A stretch of DNA of 64,000 nt. Source: Aliiroseovarius lamellibrachiae. GTDB lineage: Bacteria > Pseudomonadota > Alphaproteobacteria > Rhodobacterales > Rhodobacteraceae. Below the pieces are notes generated by a model, which worked only from the letters and a program-made list of their open reading frames with translations, did not search any database and had not been told where the DNA came from. This document shows, one piece after another, positions 1 to 8,982 of this stretch. Both the position numbers and the translations under genes were made by a program. The first letter of the stretch is position 1; every line of letters begins with the position of its first letter. Location: assembly GCF_018599245.1 (NCBI RefSeq), contig NZ_JAHEVJ010000002.1, forward strand, positions 186,001 to 250,000. Direction: 5' to 3'.

Positions 1-1
1 T

Positions 2-187
2 CAGGTGAATGACGAACTGATGGCCGGCGCCAAGGAGGACGCGCTGTTCATGCATTGTCTGCCCGCGCACCGCGAAGAAGAGGTCACAAATTCGGTTATG
101 GACGGGCCACAATCGGTGATTTTCGACGAGGCGGAAAACCGGCTGCACGCGCAAAAAGCGGTGATGCGTTGGTGTCTGGGCAAGTAA
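2..187 (+). CDS. argF: Ornithine carbamoyltransferase, C-terminal fragment (5' end outside window)
   Basis: Last 61 codons of a gene that begins before the window. OTCase joins carbamoyl phosphate and ornithine to give citrulline in arginine biosynthesis. The fragment carries the family hallmark HCLPAHR (the His-Cys-Leu-Pro loop that binds ornithine) and the conserved tail reading [20 protein letters not shown]. The frame is open from base 2 without a plausible start, so this is a truncation by the window edge and not a small gene. It ends in TAA and is followed by a strong hairpin. The symbol argF assumes the usual biosynthetic enzyme; catabolic arcB would look alike over this short piece. 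Confidence 0.93.
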   Translation, partial: QVNDELMAGAKEDALFMHCLPAHREEEVTNSVMDGPQSVIFDEAENRLHAQKAVMRWCLGK

Positions 188-210
188 TCGAGACACTGGT
201 CTGAACATCA

Positions 211-239
211 AAAAAGCCGCGCTCATGGGCGCGGCTTTT
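211..239. terminator. Bidirectional intrinsic terminator between argF and pit
   Basis: Stem GCCGCGC/GCGCGGC (216-222 and 229-235) with a 6-nt loop, flanked by A5 on the left and T4 on the right, so it can end both the rightward argF transcript and the leftward phosphate transporter transcript. Confidence 0.85.
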
Positions 240-273
240 CTAATTCTAGGCTCGGCCTTTCAAACGTGATTGA

Positions 274-1755
274 TCAGCCAACCATCGCGTTCAACACCAG
301 GAAAATCACAGCCGACATCGCGGCGGCGGCGGGTACGGTGATCACCCAGGCGGCGACAATGGTCATGAAATGTGACCGGCGCACCAGCTTGCGGCGACGA
401 CGTTCCTCGGCCGGGATGCGTTTCACTTCTGGGCGGTTGGCGGCGGTGCGGCGCAGGCGACGCTCCATATGAAACTCGCGATAAAACCCAACCCCAAACA
501 CGCCGCCCACGGCGATATGGGTGGAAGAAACCGGAAGCCCCAACCAGCTGGCCACAATCACGGTGATCGCGGCAGACAAGGCCACACAATAGGCGCGCAT
601 TGGGTTCAGTTTGGTGATCTGGCTGCCGACCATACGGATCAGTTTTGGACCAAACAGCACCAACCCGAACGAAATTCCGACGGCCCCAATCACCATCACC
701 CAGAGCGGGATCGGCACCTTGGCGGCAAAATCCCCCACGCTTTCGGCATGCACAATCGCGGCGAGCGGCCCCACCGCATTGGCCACGTCATTGGCGCCAT
801 GGGCAAAGGACAAAAGCGCGGCGGAAAAAATCAGCGGCAGGCCAAACAGCGTCTTGACCGACTTCGTGCGGTTTTCCAGACCTTCGGCCTGTTTTGCAAT
901 CAGGGGCGCGGTGATGGCATAGGCCGCCCCGCCGATCAGGGCGCCGATGATGATCGCGGTTACCAGGTCGATCTTAATGATATGTTTGACGCCTTTGATC
1001 GCCAGATAGGCCCCGAAAGCGGCGGCCATGATGCCGATCAACACCGGAACCCAGCGTTTCGCGGCGGCAATCTTGTCGTCCTGATAGATGATTTTGGCCT
1101 TGATGAAGGCGAGAAACAGCGCCGCAATCGCGCCGCCCAGGACCGGGGAAATCACCCAGCTTGCGGCGATTTTGCCCATGGTGGGCCAGTTGACCGCGCT
1201 TATCCCTGCCGCAGCGATACCCGCGCCCATCACGCCACCGACGATGGAGTGGGTGGTCGAAACCGGTGCGCCAACCCAAGTGGCAAGGTTCAGCCACAGC
1301 GCCGCCGAAAGCAGCGCCGCCATCATCGCCCAGACAAAGATACGCACATCGGCAAACCCCGAGGGGTCAATGATGCCCTTGGAAATGGTTGACACCACAT
1401 CGCCGCCGGCCAGAAGCGCGCCGAGGCTTTCGAAAAGGGCCGCAATCACGATTGCCCCCCCCATGGTCAGCGCATTTGCGCCCACTGCCGGGCCCATATT
1501 GTTGGCCACGTCATTGGCGCCGATATTGATCGCCATATAGGCGCCGAAGGCTGCGGCCATCACCACGACCAGCGAGGTCGGCGTACCACCAAAGAACACC
1601 GCAGATCCAATGGCCACCAACACGATAAAGGCCAGCGCGACCCCCAGACCAACCATTGGCCGCGAGATATATTGTGCCGCATATTCAACTTGGCTGATCT
1701 TGTTCAGATCCTTGTCCAGCGTCTTCCACTGGCTGCCGTTTGGTTCACCTGCCAT
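274..1755 (-). CDS. Inorganic phosphate transporter, PiT family
   Basis: 493-residue inner-membrane protein of the PHO4/PiT family, which imports phosphate (often as a metal-phosphate complex) using an ion gradient. Two copies of the family signature are visible: GANDVANNMGP near residue 79 and GANDVANAVGP near residue 320, each followed by a hydrophobic segment and a P-V-S-(S/T)-T-H motif (near residues 164 and 405), which is the inverted two-repeat layout of the family. Between them lies a hydrophilic loop with a lysine-rich stretch. The ATG at 1755 was chosen over a longer open frame to 1839 because AGGGGACTGAGGGCG precedes it and the N-terminal extension is not hydrophobic or conserved-looking. 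No Pho box could be convincingly assigned upstream. The neighbouring NUDIX gene is on the same strand, about 200 bp upstream. Confidence 0.93.
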   Translation of the reverse strand: MAGEPNGSQWKTLDKDLNKISQVEYAAQYISRPMVGLGVALAFIVLVAIGSAVFFGGTPTSLVVVMAAAFGAYMAINIGANDVANNMGPAVGANALTMGGAIVIAALFESLGALLAGGDVVSTISKGIIDPSGFADVRIFVWAMMAALLSAALWLNLATWVGAPVSTTHSIVGGVMGAGIAAAGISAVNWPTMGKIAASWVISPVLGGAIAALFLAFIKAKIIYQDDKIAAAKRWVPVLIGIMAAAFGAYLAIKGVKHIIKIDLVTAIIIGALIGGAAYAITAPLIAKQAEGLENRTKSVKTLFGLPLIFSAALLSFAHGANDVANAVGPLAAIVHAESVGDFAAKVPIPLWVMVIGAVGISFGLVLFGPKLIRMVGSQITKLNPMRAYCVALSAAITVIVASWLGLPVSSTHIAVGGVFGVGFYREFHMERRLRRTAANRPEVKRIPAEERRRRKLVRRSHFMTIVAAWVITVPAAAAMSAVIFLVLNAMVG

Positions 1756-1959
1756 CGCCCTCAGTCCCCTTCGTGTTGGCCCTTTGGTCAATGACCATGT
1801 TTCCGGGCCCAAATGCCACCATTGGCGGCGCGTGTGCATTTGTGGATTTCAACCTGTCACCAAGGGTGAAAAGCTGTTGTCACACAGACGTTACATTTCC
1901 CTGCACGCGCTAGCGTGTCAGGGCTTAGATTGCAACAGATTCGAAAGGGGATGTGAGGT

Positions 1960-2418
1960 TTAGAAACGCCGCAGCAGCTTTTTCAACCCAGGCTCATTGA
2001 CCATCTTGGCGGCCTCTTCCGGGGCGACCCAAGTGCGGGTGCGTTCACAGGCTTCGGGGAATTCGTCCGCCATCTCTTTGACACGCAAGGGAAATACCTT
2101 GGTGGAACAGCGCGCCACCGCACCATTGTCCAGTTCTTTGTCGTAGGTGAAAGCGCCAATCGGGTCTTGCTTTGGCATGCCATTCACAACGCCGGCCTCT
2201 TCCCAAGCTTCTTGGGCGGCGGCCTCTGCGCTGTTTTTACCCACCATCGGCCAGCCTTTTGGCAAGATCCAACGCCCGGTGCCGCGCGATGTGATCAACA
2301 ACACCTCTTTCTCCGCACCCTTACCGCGATAGCAAAGGGCGGCCACCTGCTCATGGAACGGGCGACGAAAAAGGGGAGAGACAAGCTCTTCCCAAGCGGT
2401 TTGAAAAATGGGTGGCAT
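1960..2418 (-). CDS. NUDIX hydrolase (diphosphoinositol-polyphosphate phosphohydrolase-like)
   Basis: 152 residues with one NUDIX domain. The box beginning GWPMVGKNSAEAAAQEAWEE (about residues 55-74) fits G-x5-E-x7-R-E-U-x-E-E-x-G-U except that the first Arg is Gln. The catalytic Glu pair EEAG is intact. The segment RWILPKGW just before the box and the overall length resemble the DIPP/Aps1 branch, which cleaves dinucleoside or inositol polyphosphates; the true substrate cannot be read from sequence. Start ATG at 2418. It lies between the phosphate transporter downstream and hrpB upstream on the same strand, with 175 bp to hrpB, so it probably has its own promoter. Confidence 0.85.
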   Translation of the reverse strand: MPPIFQTAWEELVSPLFRRPFHEQVAALCYRGKGAEKEVLLITSRGTGRWILPKGWPMVGKNSAEAAAQEAWEEAGVVNGMPKQDPIGAFTYDKELDNGAVARCSTKVFPLRVKEMADEFPEACERTRTWVAPEEAAKMVNEPGLKKLLRRF

Positions 2419-2593
2419 TGGACTTAATCGGGCCTGTCGCGTTGCTTCATTGGTTAATTATTGCGCTTCTAGGTAAATAAAGTGTTTCTTCAGCATGTTA
2501 CAACCCCGCTGCCCCACGAAATCCTCACAAAACCGCGATAATTGGCCAGAAAACCCCTCAAATTGCGGGTTTCATCGCCAGTTTCCCACTTTT

Positions 2594-5056
2594 TCAGCGT
2601 TTTCGCGGTTTGGCCCGAAGCGTTGGATCCGCCTGTGTCGGGTCCTCGGGCCACGGATGTTTTGGATACCGCCCGCGCATATCTTTACGCACATCCGCAT
2701 AAGAACTGGCCCAAAAACCGGGAATATCCAGCGTGGTTTGCACCGGTTTTCGCCCCGGCGACAGAAGCGTCACGCGAAGCGGCGTGCGCCCGACCATCGG
2801 ATGACGCGTCACGCCAAACAGCTCTTGCAGACGGATTTCGATCTCGGGATGGTCCCCCGAATAATCAATCGGCACCTTGCGCCCCAAAGGTGTGGTGAAA
2901 TGCGCGGGCGATGCTTGATCCAGCGCCTGCATTGCGTTCCAATCCAGCCGTCCGCGCAACGCGTCCAGCGCGTCGAACTTCTTCCAATCGGCGGTGGTTC
3001 TCACGCCGGTCAGATGGGGCAGCAACCAATCGTCAAGCTGGTCCATCAACGCGGCATCAGACATGTCCGGCAGGTCAACACCCCCCTCGCGCACCAATTC
3101 CACCCGCGCCACAAATCGCTTGGCGGCATCGCTCAGTTTAAGTCCCACCTCCCGAACGCCGTCCAGCATCGCGCGGGCCACAGTGTCCGTGGGCACGTCT
3201 TTCCAGATGCGATCCTCCAGCACCAAGGCGCCCAAGCGTTCTTGCTGGCGGGCCACCACGCGCCCGTCCCGTTTGGACCAAACGCAGGCGTCCTGCCATG
3301 AGATTTGATCAGCAAACAGCGCCCGAACCTCACCGTCAGAGATTTGCACCGCTTGGCGGATTTTGGCCTCGCGCGGGTTGCCGTCGGTATCCGTGACCAC
3401 AATCAGACGGGCGTTCGCAAGCGGCGACGCCTCGTCCATCACACAGCCTTTGCCGCCGGACAGGATGAACCGGGGCATGTCACCGGGGCGGCGCATCCCG
3501 ATACGGTCGGGATAAGCGAGGGCCGCCATTTGCGCGTCGGTCAGATCACCCGCCAACGCACCCGCCGCATCCACCATGCGCGCGATGCGTTTCATCTCTG
3601 CCCGGATGCGCTCAACCCCGCCGCGATTGGCGTTGATGCCGCGCCGATTTGCAAACCCCTTGGGGTCACGGATCGCCTCAAGCCGCAGGGTCAGGTCCAG
3701 ATCAACGCCGCGCGGCAGGGGGTCGCGATCCCCCCACAGGGCCGCCAAAGGCGCCGCCGCCCGCCCGGCCATCACCATCATATGGCCAAGGCGCGGATGC
3801 ATCGGCAGGCGGGCAAGCTGTCGCCCGTGTTTGGTGATGCTGCCGTCTTTGGTAAGCGCCCCGAGTGCGCGCAACAGCGCCTGCGCCTCGCCCAAAACAC
3901 CCGCATTTGGGGGCGTCAAAAACGCCAGATCGGACCCATCCGCCGATCCCCACGCCGCAAGCTCCAACGCCAAAGGGGCCAGATCAGCGGTTTCAATCTC
4001 AGCAGGTGGGAAAGGGGGCAAGCCGCCCTCTTCGCCGCGGGTCCACAGCCGGTAACAGGTGCCGGGGGCCACACGCCCCGCGCGGCCTTGTCGTTGTGTG
4101 GCCTCAGCCTTTGACACCCGTTCGGTGACCAGTCGCGACATGCCTGATCCTGGATCAAACCGCGCCCGGCGCGCCAGCCCCGCGTCGACCACCACGCGGA
4201 TGTCCTGAATGGTCAGCGATGTTTCGGCGATCGCCGTGGCCAGCACAATTTTGCGCCCCTCTTTGGCGGGGGCGATGGCGGCGCGCTGCGCAGAAAACTC
4301 CATCGCGCCGTAAAGCGGATGCAGGTGGCAGCCCTTGGGCAGTCGCGCCTTTAACGCGCCTTCGCAGCGGCGAATTTCCCCTTCGCCGGGTAGAAACACC
4401 AAGACGCCACCTTCGGTTTGCGACAGCGCCTCCATGACCAGATCAGCCGTCGCCTCTGGCACCCGCGCGCCCTTGGGCAAAGCCCGTTCCAGATGGCGGG
4501 TTTCCACCGGAAAGGCCCGCCCGTCAGAGCGCACAATCGGCGCGTCATCCAGCAACTTCGCCACCGGTTCGGCGTCCAAGGTCGCAGACATCACCACCAG
4601 CTTCAGATCCTCGCGCAGCGCGCCCATCGCCTCCCACGTCAGCGCCAATCCAAGGTCGGCGGTCAGGGAGCGTTCGTGGAATTCATCAAAGATCACCGCG
4701 CCCACGCCCGCAAGCGAGGGATCGGATTGCAACATGCGGGTCAGAATGCCCTCGGTGACCACTTCGATGCGGGTGGATTTCGACACTTTCGCCTCGCCGC
4801 GAATGCGGTAACCAACGGTGTCGCCCGCCCGTTCGCCCAAGGTCTGCGCCATGCGTTCGGCGGCAGTGCGCGCGGCCAAACGGCGCGGTTCCAACATCAA
4901 AAGCCGCCCGTCAAAGACGCCCGCCGATAACATCTCTAGCGGAACCACAGTGGTTTTCCCCGCACCGGGAGGGGCCATCAACACCGCGCGACCCGCGTCT
5001 TTTAGCGCGGCCAAAAGGGCAGGGATGGCGTCGTGGATGGGCAAATCTGTCGTCAT
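2594..5056 (-). CDS. hrpB: ATP-dependent helicase HrpB
   Basis: 820 residues, full length for the bacterial DEAH-box helicase HrpB. Walker A APPGAGKTT (residues 28-36), DEFH box (residues 124-127), motif III VMSATLDA, and motif VI QRQGRAGRVAPG are all present, followed by the HA2/HrpB C-terminal region ending in a basic tail. The cellular role of HrpB is not well established; related DEAH proteins remodel RNA. Start ATG at 5056. It is divergent from meaB across 108 bp, in which I could not assign a clear promoter for either side. Confidence 0.93.
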   Translation of the reverse strand: MTTDLPIHDAIPALLAALKDAGRAVLMAPPGAGKTTVVPLEMLSAGVFDGRLLMLEPRRLAARTAAERMAQTLGERAGDTVGYRIRGEAKVSKSTRIEVVTEGILTRMLQSDPSLAGVGAVIFDEFHERSLTADLGLALTWEAMGALREDLKLVVMSATLDAEPVAKLLDDAPIVRSDGRAFPVETRHLERALPKGARVPEATADLVMEALSQTEGGVLVFLPGEGEIRRCEGALKARLPKGCHLHPLYGAMEFSAQRAAIAPAKEGRKIVLATAIAETSLTIQDIRVVVDAGLARRARFDPGSGMSRLVTERVSKAEATQRQGRAGRVAPGTCYRLWTRGEEGGLPPFPPAEIETADLAPLALELAAWGSADGSDLAFLTPPNAGVLGEAQALLRALGALTKDGSITKHGRQLARLPMHPRLGHMMVMAGRAAAPLAALWGDRDPLPRGVDLDLTLRLEAIRDPKGFANRRGINANRGGVERIRAEMKRIARMVDAAGALAGDLTDAQMAALAYPDRIGMRRPGDMPRFILSGGKGCVMDEASPLANARLIVVTDTDGNPREAKIRQAVQISDGEVRALFADQISWQDACVWSKRDGRVVARQQERLGALVLEDRIWKDVPTDTVARAMLDGVREVGLKLSDAAKRFVARVELVREGGVDLPDMSDAALMDQLDDWLLPHLTGVRTTADWKKFDALDALRGRLDWNAMQALDQASPAHFTTPLGRKVPIDYSGDHPEIEIRLQELFGVTRHPMVGRTPLRVTLLSPGRKPVQTTLDIPGFWASSYADVRKDMRGRYPKHPWPEDPTQADPTLRAKPRKR

Positions 5057-5164
5057 CCCCCCTTATCAAGCGCTTGGGACAAATCGTCCAGCCCCGCGAT
5101 GGTCTTGCACTCTGGACATGCGCGCCCGCACAAGGCAAAAAACCTAAAACCGGGAGGGGCGCAA

Positions 5165-6148
5165 ATGGACATTCAGGATCTGGCAAAACGTGTGGCTGCG
5201 GGCGAACGACGCGCCCTTGCGCGCGCCATCACCTTGGTGGAAAGCGCACGCGATGATCACCGCGCGCAGGCTTGCGAGTTGCTTGAAACCCTTGCGCCCT
5301 TAAACCGACAGGCCCTGCGCATTGGCCTGTCTGGCACGCCGGGCGTGGGGAAATCCACTTTTATCGAAGCTTTCGGCATGTTCCTGATCGAAAAGAACCT
5401 GAAGGTTGCGGTGCTGGCCGTGGATCCAAGCTCCACCCGGTCGGGCGGATCTATTTTGGGCGATAAAACCCGGATGGAGAGCCTGTCACGCGAGAAAAAC
5501 GCGTTCATCCGCCCGTCGCCATCCCAATCGCAATTGGGCGGTGTGGCGCGGCGCACGCGCGAAGCGGTGGCGCTGTGTGAAGCGGCCGGGTTTGACATCG
5601 TGCTGATTGAAACCGTCGGTGTGGGGCAATCCGAGACCATGGTTGCGGAAATGTCCGATCTGTTCCTGCTGCTGCTCGCGCCGGCTGGCGGGGATGAGCT
5701 TCAGGGTGTGAAACGCGGCATCATGGAAATCGCTGATCTGATTTTGGTGAACAAAGCCGACGGTCCGCTTGAAACCACGGCCATGCGCACCTGTGCCGAT
5801 TACGCCGGCGCGCTGCGCCTTTTGCGAAAACGGGTTTACGACCCCGAGGGATTTCCCAAGGCGATGATGGTCTCGGCCATGACGCAAAAAGGTCTGCCAG
5901 AGGCGTGGAACGCGATGGAGGAGCTGGTGGGGTGGCGCCGCACTGAAGGACATTGGACCAAACGCCGGTCTGAGCAAGCCCGTCATTGGTTCGAAGAAGA
6001 CGTGCGCATCGGGCTGTTGGCCGCCTTGGAACGTGGGGACATCCGCGACCATTTGCAAATGCTGGGCAGTCAGGTTGCGCGCGGCGAAGTTGGCCCCACC
6101 AAAGCCGCTGAGGAAATGATCGCGCATATTCGCGGCGCTAAGGTTTAA
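5165..6148 (+). CDS. meaB: Methylmalonyl-CoA mutase-associated GTPase MeaB
   Basis: 327-residue G3E-type P-loop GTPase that protects and loads the adenosylcobalamin enzyme methylmalonyl-CoA mutase; often misannotated as ArgK / LAO transport kinase. Walker A GTPGVGKST at residues 57-65, the D-P-S-S-x-x-S-G-G-S motif near residue 95, Walker B region ending ETVGVGQSE, and NKAD for guanine recognition are visible. The start at 5165 is preceded by GGGAGGGGC and gives the family-typical N-terminus (MDIQDLAKRVAAGERRALAR); a longer in-frame extension to 5033 was rejected. The mutase genes are not in this window. The gene is followed by a long inverted repeat at 6184-6239. Confidence 0.93.
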   Translation: MDIQDLAKRVAAGERRALARAITLVESARDDHRAQACELLETLAPLNRQALRIGLSGTPGVGKSTFIEAFGMFLIEKNLKVAVLAVDPSSTRSGGSILGDKTRMESLSREKNAFIRPSPSQSQLGGVARRTREAVALCEAAGFDIVLIETVGVGQSETMVAEMSDLFLLLLAPAGGDELQGVKRGIMEIADLILVNKADGPLETTAMRTCADYAGALRLLRKRVYDPEGFPKAMMVSAMTQKGLPEAWNAMEELVGWRRTEGHWTKRRSEQARHWFEEDVRIGLLAALERGDIRDHLQMLGSQVARGEVGPTKAAEEMIAHIRGAKV

Positions 6149-6183
6149 GAGCCAAGTTTTAAAAGCTTTCTTGCCTTCGGCGA

Positions 6184-6239
6184 GGATATTTTTGGAAAGA
6201 GGAAAAGGGCGGCCTGTCTTCCTCTTTCTATAAATATCC
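6184..6239. repeat. Inverted repeat downstream of meaB; copy of the recurrent ATATCC-type intergenic element
   Basis: Two 21-nt arms, 6184-6204 and 6219-6239, match as inverted repeats with two mismatches around a 14-nt loop. With the preceding CTTGCCTTCGGC the left arm, read on the minus strand, resembles the elements at 35874, 53410, 57070 and 49587. It can form a strong hairpin at the end of the meaB transcript. Confidence 0.75.
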
Positions 6240-6355
6240 AAATCGAACCTCTTTTGCAGGCGCGCGGGGGCGGGTTTGGCACCTCCGCCACTCAGCCCTT
6301 GATATACGCTAACATCTGCGCTAGGCCTTATGTCAGCCACGAAGGAGATGTGACG

Positions 6356-6388
6356 ATGAAGCCAGTCAGGACCCTATACCGACATTAA
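6356..6388 (+). CDS. Possible 10-residue leader peptide
   Basis: ATG followed by nine sense codons and TAA, predicted MKPVRTLYRH. It is preceded by GAAGGAGATGTGACG, one of the best Shine-Dalgarno sites in the window, which is the only reason to take it seriously. It lies 120 bases upstream of the ABC exporter start. It could be a short leader ORF or a chance frame; no attenuator structure was identified between it and the exporter gene. Confidence 0.25.
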   Translation: MKPVRTLYRH

Positions 6389-6508
6389 GTCGCCGGTTCT
6401 GCTTGTGGGTTGGTGTCTGTCGCCCGCCCCCCGTTTCATCCCATCCTTCCGCGCCAAATTCCTCTTTGCGTCTGTTTTTCGGCCCTCGTTGGCCTGCTTG
6501 GAGCCCTT

Positions 6509-8338
6509 ATGTTTCGCTATTTTGAGAACCTCGTCGATCCCTTTGCGCCCGATGACGGCGCGACCCCGCCCGCCACGCTTTGGGCCTATATGAAAACCCA
6601 TTACGGTCCCTTTAAAAAGTGGATGGTGTGGTTGGCGCTGACCGGTGTGATGGTTGCGTTGATTGAGACGGGGTTGATTTTCTACACCGGGCGTGTGGTT
6701 GATTTGATGAGCCGTTCTGCGCCCGAAAGTTTCTGGGCCACCCATGGGATTGAACTGTTGTTGGCAGCACTTTTCATCCTGATCCTGCGGCCCATTGCGA
6801 TTGTCGCCAACAAGTTTTTCCTGGAACAAACCCTTGCGGGCAACATGCAGGAACAGGTTCGTTGGCGCGCGCATAAGCACCTGTTGGGCCAATCGCTGTC
6901 GTTTTTCCAAAACGATTTTGCGGGGCGTTTGTCGAACCGGGTGATGCAGCTGGGCGGCGCGGTGGAAGACAGCACCTATATGTTTTTTGAGGCGATTTTC
7001 TATGCCACAACTTATGTGCTGTCGGCGATGTTGATCCTTGGCGCGGTGGATTGGCGCCTGTCCTTGCCGCTTGGCATCTGGCTGGTGCTTTACGTGGCAT
7101 ATGTGCGGCATATTTCGGCCCGTGTGGCGATCGCGTCTGAGAAATGGTCGGATGCGCGCTCGCTTGTAAATGGCCGTGTGGTCGATGCCTATGCCAACAT
7201 TGAAAGCGTGAAACTGTTTGCCCAAGGGCAGGGCGAAGAGCGGTATGTGCTGTTTGCCATGCGCCGGTTGCGCCTGCGGTTCATGCGGTTTTTGCGGTTG
7301 ATGACCGAGCTGTCTTTTGGCCTGAACATCCTCAATGGTTTGCTTATTACCGGCGTGCTTGGCCCGGCGCTTTGGCTGTGGACAAAGGGGGTGATTTCGG
7401 TGGGTGAGGTGGCTGCGGCCTCTGCCCTGACCGTGCGGCTGAACGGCATGTCCGGGTGGATTATGTGGGTGACCATTCGTCTGTTTGAACATTTCGGTGT
7501 GATCCGCGAGGGGCTGCGCTCGATCGCGGTGCCGCATGAGCTGACCGATGTGCGGGATGCCCCCGCGCTTCAGATCGGCAAAGGCGAAATCCGCTTTGAC
7601 GCGCTGACGCATCATTATGGCAAGGGCAAAGGGGGCTTGGACAATGTCACCATCACCGTGAAGCCCGGCGAAAAAGTTGGCCTTGTGGGCCGGTCTGGCG
7701 CGGGAAAATCCAGCCTTGTGAACCTGCTTATGCGGTTTCGTGACCCCGAAGGCGGGCGGATTGAGATCGACGGGCAAGATGTGTCCAAAGTGACCCAAGA
7801 CAGCCTGCGCGCGCAAATCGGCATGGTCACCCAAGACAGCAGCCTGCTGCACCGCTCGGTGCGCGCCAACATCCTTTATGGGCGTCCCGATGCCACCGAG
7901 GACCAGATGATCGCCGCCGCCACACGGGCTGAGGCGCAGGAGTTCATCACCACGCTTGAGGACCCTCAGGGGCGCAAGGGCTATAACGCGCAAGTGGGCG
8001 AACGCGGCGTGAAACTGTCCGGTGGGCAACGCCAACGGGTCGCCATCGCGCGGGTCATGCTAAAGGACGCGCCGATCTTGGTGCTGGACGAGGCGACATC
8101 CGCGCTCGATAGCGAAGTGGAAGCCGCGATCCAGAAGACCCTTTACGGCATGATGCAAGGCAAAACCGTGATCGCCATCGCCCACCGCCTGTCAACCATC
8201 GCGCAAATGGACCGGATCATTGTGCTCGATGAAGGCCGCGTGATCGAAGACGGCACCCATGATGAACTTCTCACCGCGAAAGGCACCTACGCCGGGCTGT
8301 GGGGTCGTCAGTCGGGTGGGTTCCTGGCTGAGGAATAA
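6509..8338 (+). CDS. ABC exporter, fused permease and ATPase
   Basis: 609 residues with the architecture of a half-size type IV (ABCB/MsbA-like) exporter: N-terminal transmembrane domain (about residues 40-320) and C-terminal nucleotide-binding domain. Walker A GRSGAGKS at residues 394-401, signature LSGGQ near 503, Walker B ILVLDEA near 523 with D-loop SALD, and the switch His in IAHRLST are intact. The substrate is unknown. Start ATG at 6509 (MFRYFENLVDPF) has TTGGAG upstream and was preferred to a TTG at 6410 lacking a ribosome binding site. A small Gly/Ala-rich protein gene starts 59 bases after its stop; whether it is a passenger is speculation. Confidence 0.92.
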   Translation: MFRYFENLVDPFAPDDGATPPATLWAYMKTHYGPFKKWMVWLALTGVMVALIETGLIFYTGRVVDLMSRSAPESFWATHGIELLLAALFILILRPIAIVANKFFLEQTLAGNMQEQVRWRAHKHLLGQSLSFFQNDFAGRLSNRVMQLGGAVEDSTYMFFEAIFYATTYVLSAMLILGAVDWRLSLPLGIWLVLYVAYVRHISARVAIASEKWSDARSLVNGRVVDAYANIESVKLFAQGQGEERYVLFAMRRLRLRFMRFLRLMTELSFGLNILNGLLITGVLGPALWLWTKGVISVGEVAAASALTVRLNGMSGWIMWVTIRLFEHFGVIREGLRSIAVPHELTDVRDAPALQIGKGEIRFDALTHHYGKGKGGLDNVTITVKPGEKVGLVGRSGAGKSSLVNLLMRFRDPEGGRIEIDGQDVSKVTQDSLRAQIGMVTQDSSLLHRSVRANILYGRPDATEDQMIAAATRAEAQEFITTLEDPQGRKGYNAQVGERGVKLSGGQRQRVAIARVMLKDAPILVLDEATSALDSEVEAAIQKTLYGMMQGKTVIAIAHRLSTIAQMDRIIVLDEGRVIEDGTHDELLTAKGTYAGLWGRQSGGFLAEE

Positions 8339-8397
8339 AACAGCGTGTGCCTCATGCCCGTATGCCGATATAACTATTGTGAATTTGGAGTGATCTG

Positions 8398-8691
8398 TTG
8401 AAACGCTTAAAGGAAAAAGCAGGAGCAGTTGCCGGTGTGTGTGCTGCGTCAGGCATTGGGATGAAAGCCGCTGGCTTGTATGCAATCGTCAATGCATCAA
8501 CTGGGGTCACTATGCTTGGCTCGGTCGCCGCTGGCTCGACCGCAGCTGGTACGACTGGCATCATTGCCGGCACCGCTGGTGTTATTGGTGCAACTGGGGC
8601 AATTTTAATGAGTCCCGTTGTTATTGGTGGGGGCAGCATAATTGCCGCCTCAGTCTATTTGCCGAAGCTCATTAAGTCGGTCAAGAAATAG
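8398..8691 (+). CDS. Small glycine/alanine-rich hydrophobic protein, unknown function
   Basis: 97 residues, TTG start with GGAG eight bases upstream. A short basic head (MKRLKEKAG) leads into a body almost wholly of Gly, Ala, Ser, Thr, Ile and Val with many small-xxx-small patterns, then a basic tail (LIKSVKK). The composition suggests a membrane-inserting or self-packing peptide; no cleavable signal peptide and no known domain was recognised. Codon use is less GC-rich than in the exporter gene upstream. It could be a membrane protein, a pore-forming peptide or a protein of the glycine-zipper kind. The protein-coding call rests on length, RBS and composition only. Confidence 0.6.
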   Translation: MKRLKEKAGAVAGVCAASGIGMKAAGLYAIVNASTGVTMLGSVAAGSTAAGTTGIIAGTAGVIGATGAILMSPVVIGGGSIIAASVYLPKLIKSVKK

Positions 8692-8982
8692 GCTTCAAAC
8701 GATGCTTCCACCCTTGTCCCACCGCACCGTTTGCCATAAACCACGCTTAAGTTGGCGCGGTATGTCCTCAACTCGAAAACCCCCTTGCGACTCACTTGAC
8801 GCGGACCCTGATCCCCGGTAATGAGCGCGAACGGAATTCGAGGTGCGGCCGTTGGCGGCGCCTATTACTATAGACCGGCCAAACGTGGGTATCCCATCAG
8901 GACGGTGTAAGGGCAGGGGCCGATCCCCATGTTCGCGCACCGAAAATCCCACCAATCTGGCCCGATAAGCAAGGAAAAGACC

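Larger units (their letters stand above)
6149..6508. other. Intergenic region with hairpin repeat and a possible leader ORF
   Basis: 360 bases between meaB and the ABC exporter. The left part holds a long imperfect hairpin (6184-6239). The right part contains a 10-codon reading frame (6356-6388) behind a very good ribosome binding site. Nothing else recognisable. Confidence 0.6.

Noticed and set aside
1854-1895. Pho-box-like CTGTCAC/TTGTCAC sequences upstream of the phosphate transporter
   Set aside because: The half-sites are not at the 11-base period of a Pho box and lie on the strand opposite to the gene.
5033-5164. N-terminal extension of meaB
   Set aside because: The upstream part of the frame overlaps the hrpB start and the first Met with a good ribosome binding site gives the family-typical N-terminus.
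6374-8035. 553-codon minus-strand frame opposite the ABC exporter
   Set aside because: Antisense shadow in a GC-rich gene; no recognisable domain, while the plus strand has every ABC motif.
8398-8691. Bacteriocin with dedicated exporter
   Set aside because: No double-glycine leader, no immunity or maturation gene and the exporter lacks a peptidase C39 domain; kept only as a protein of unknown function.
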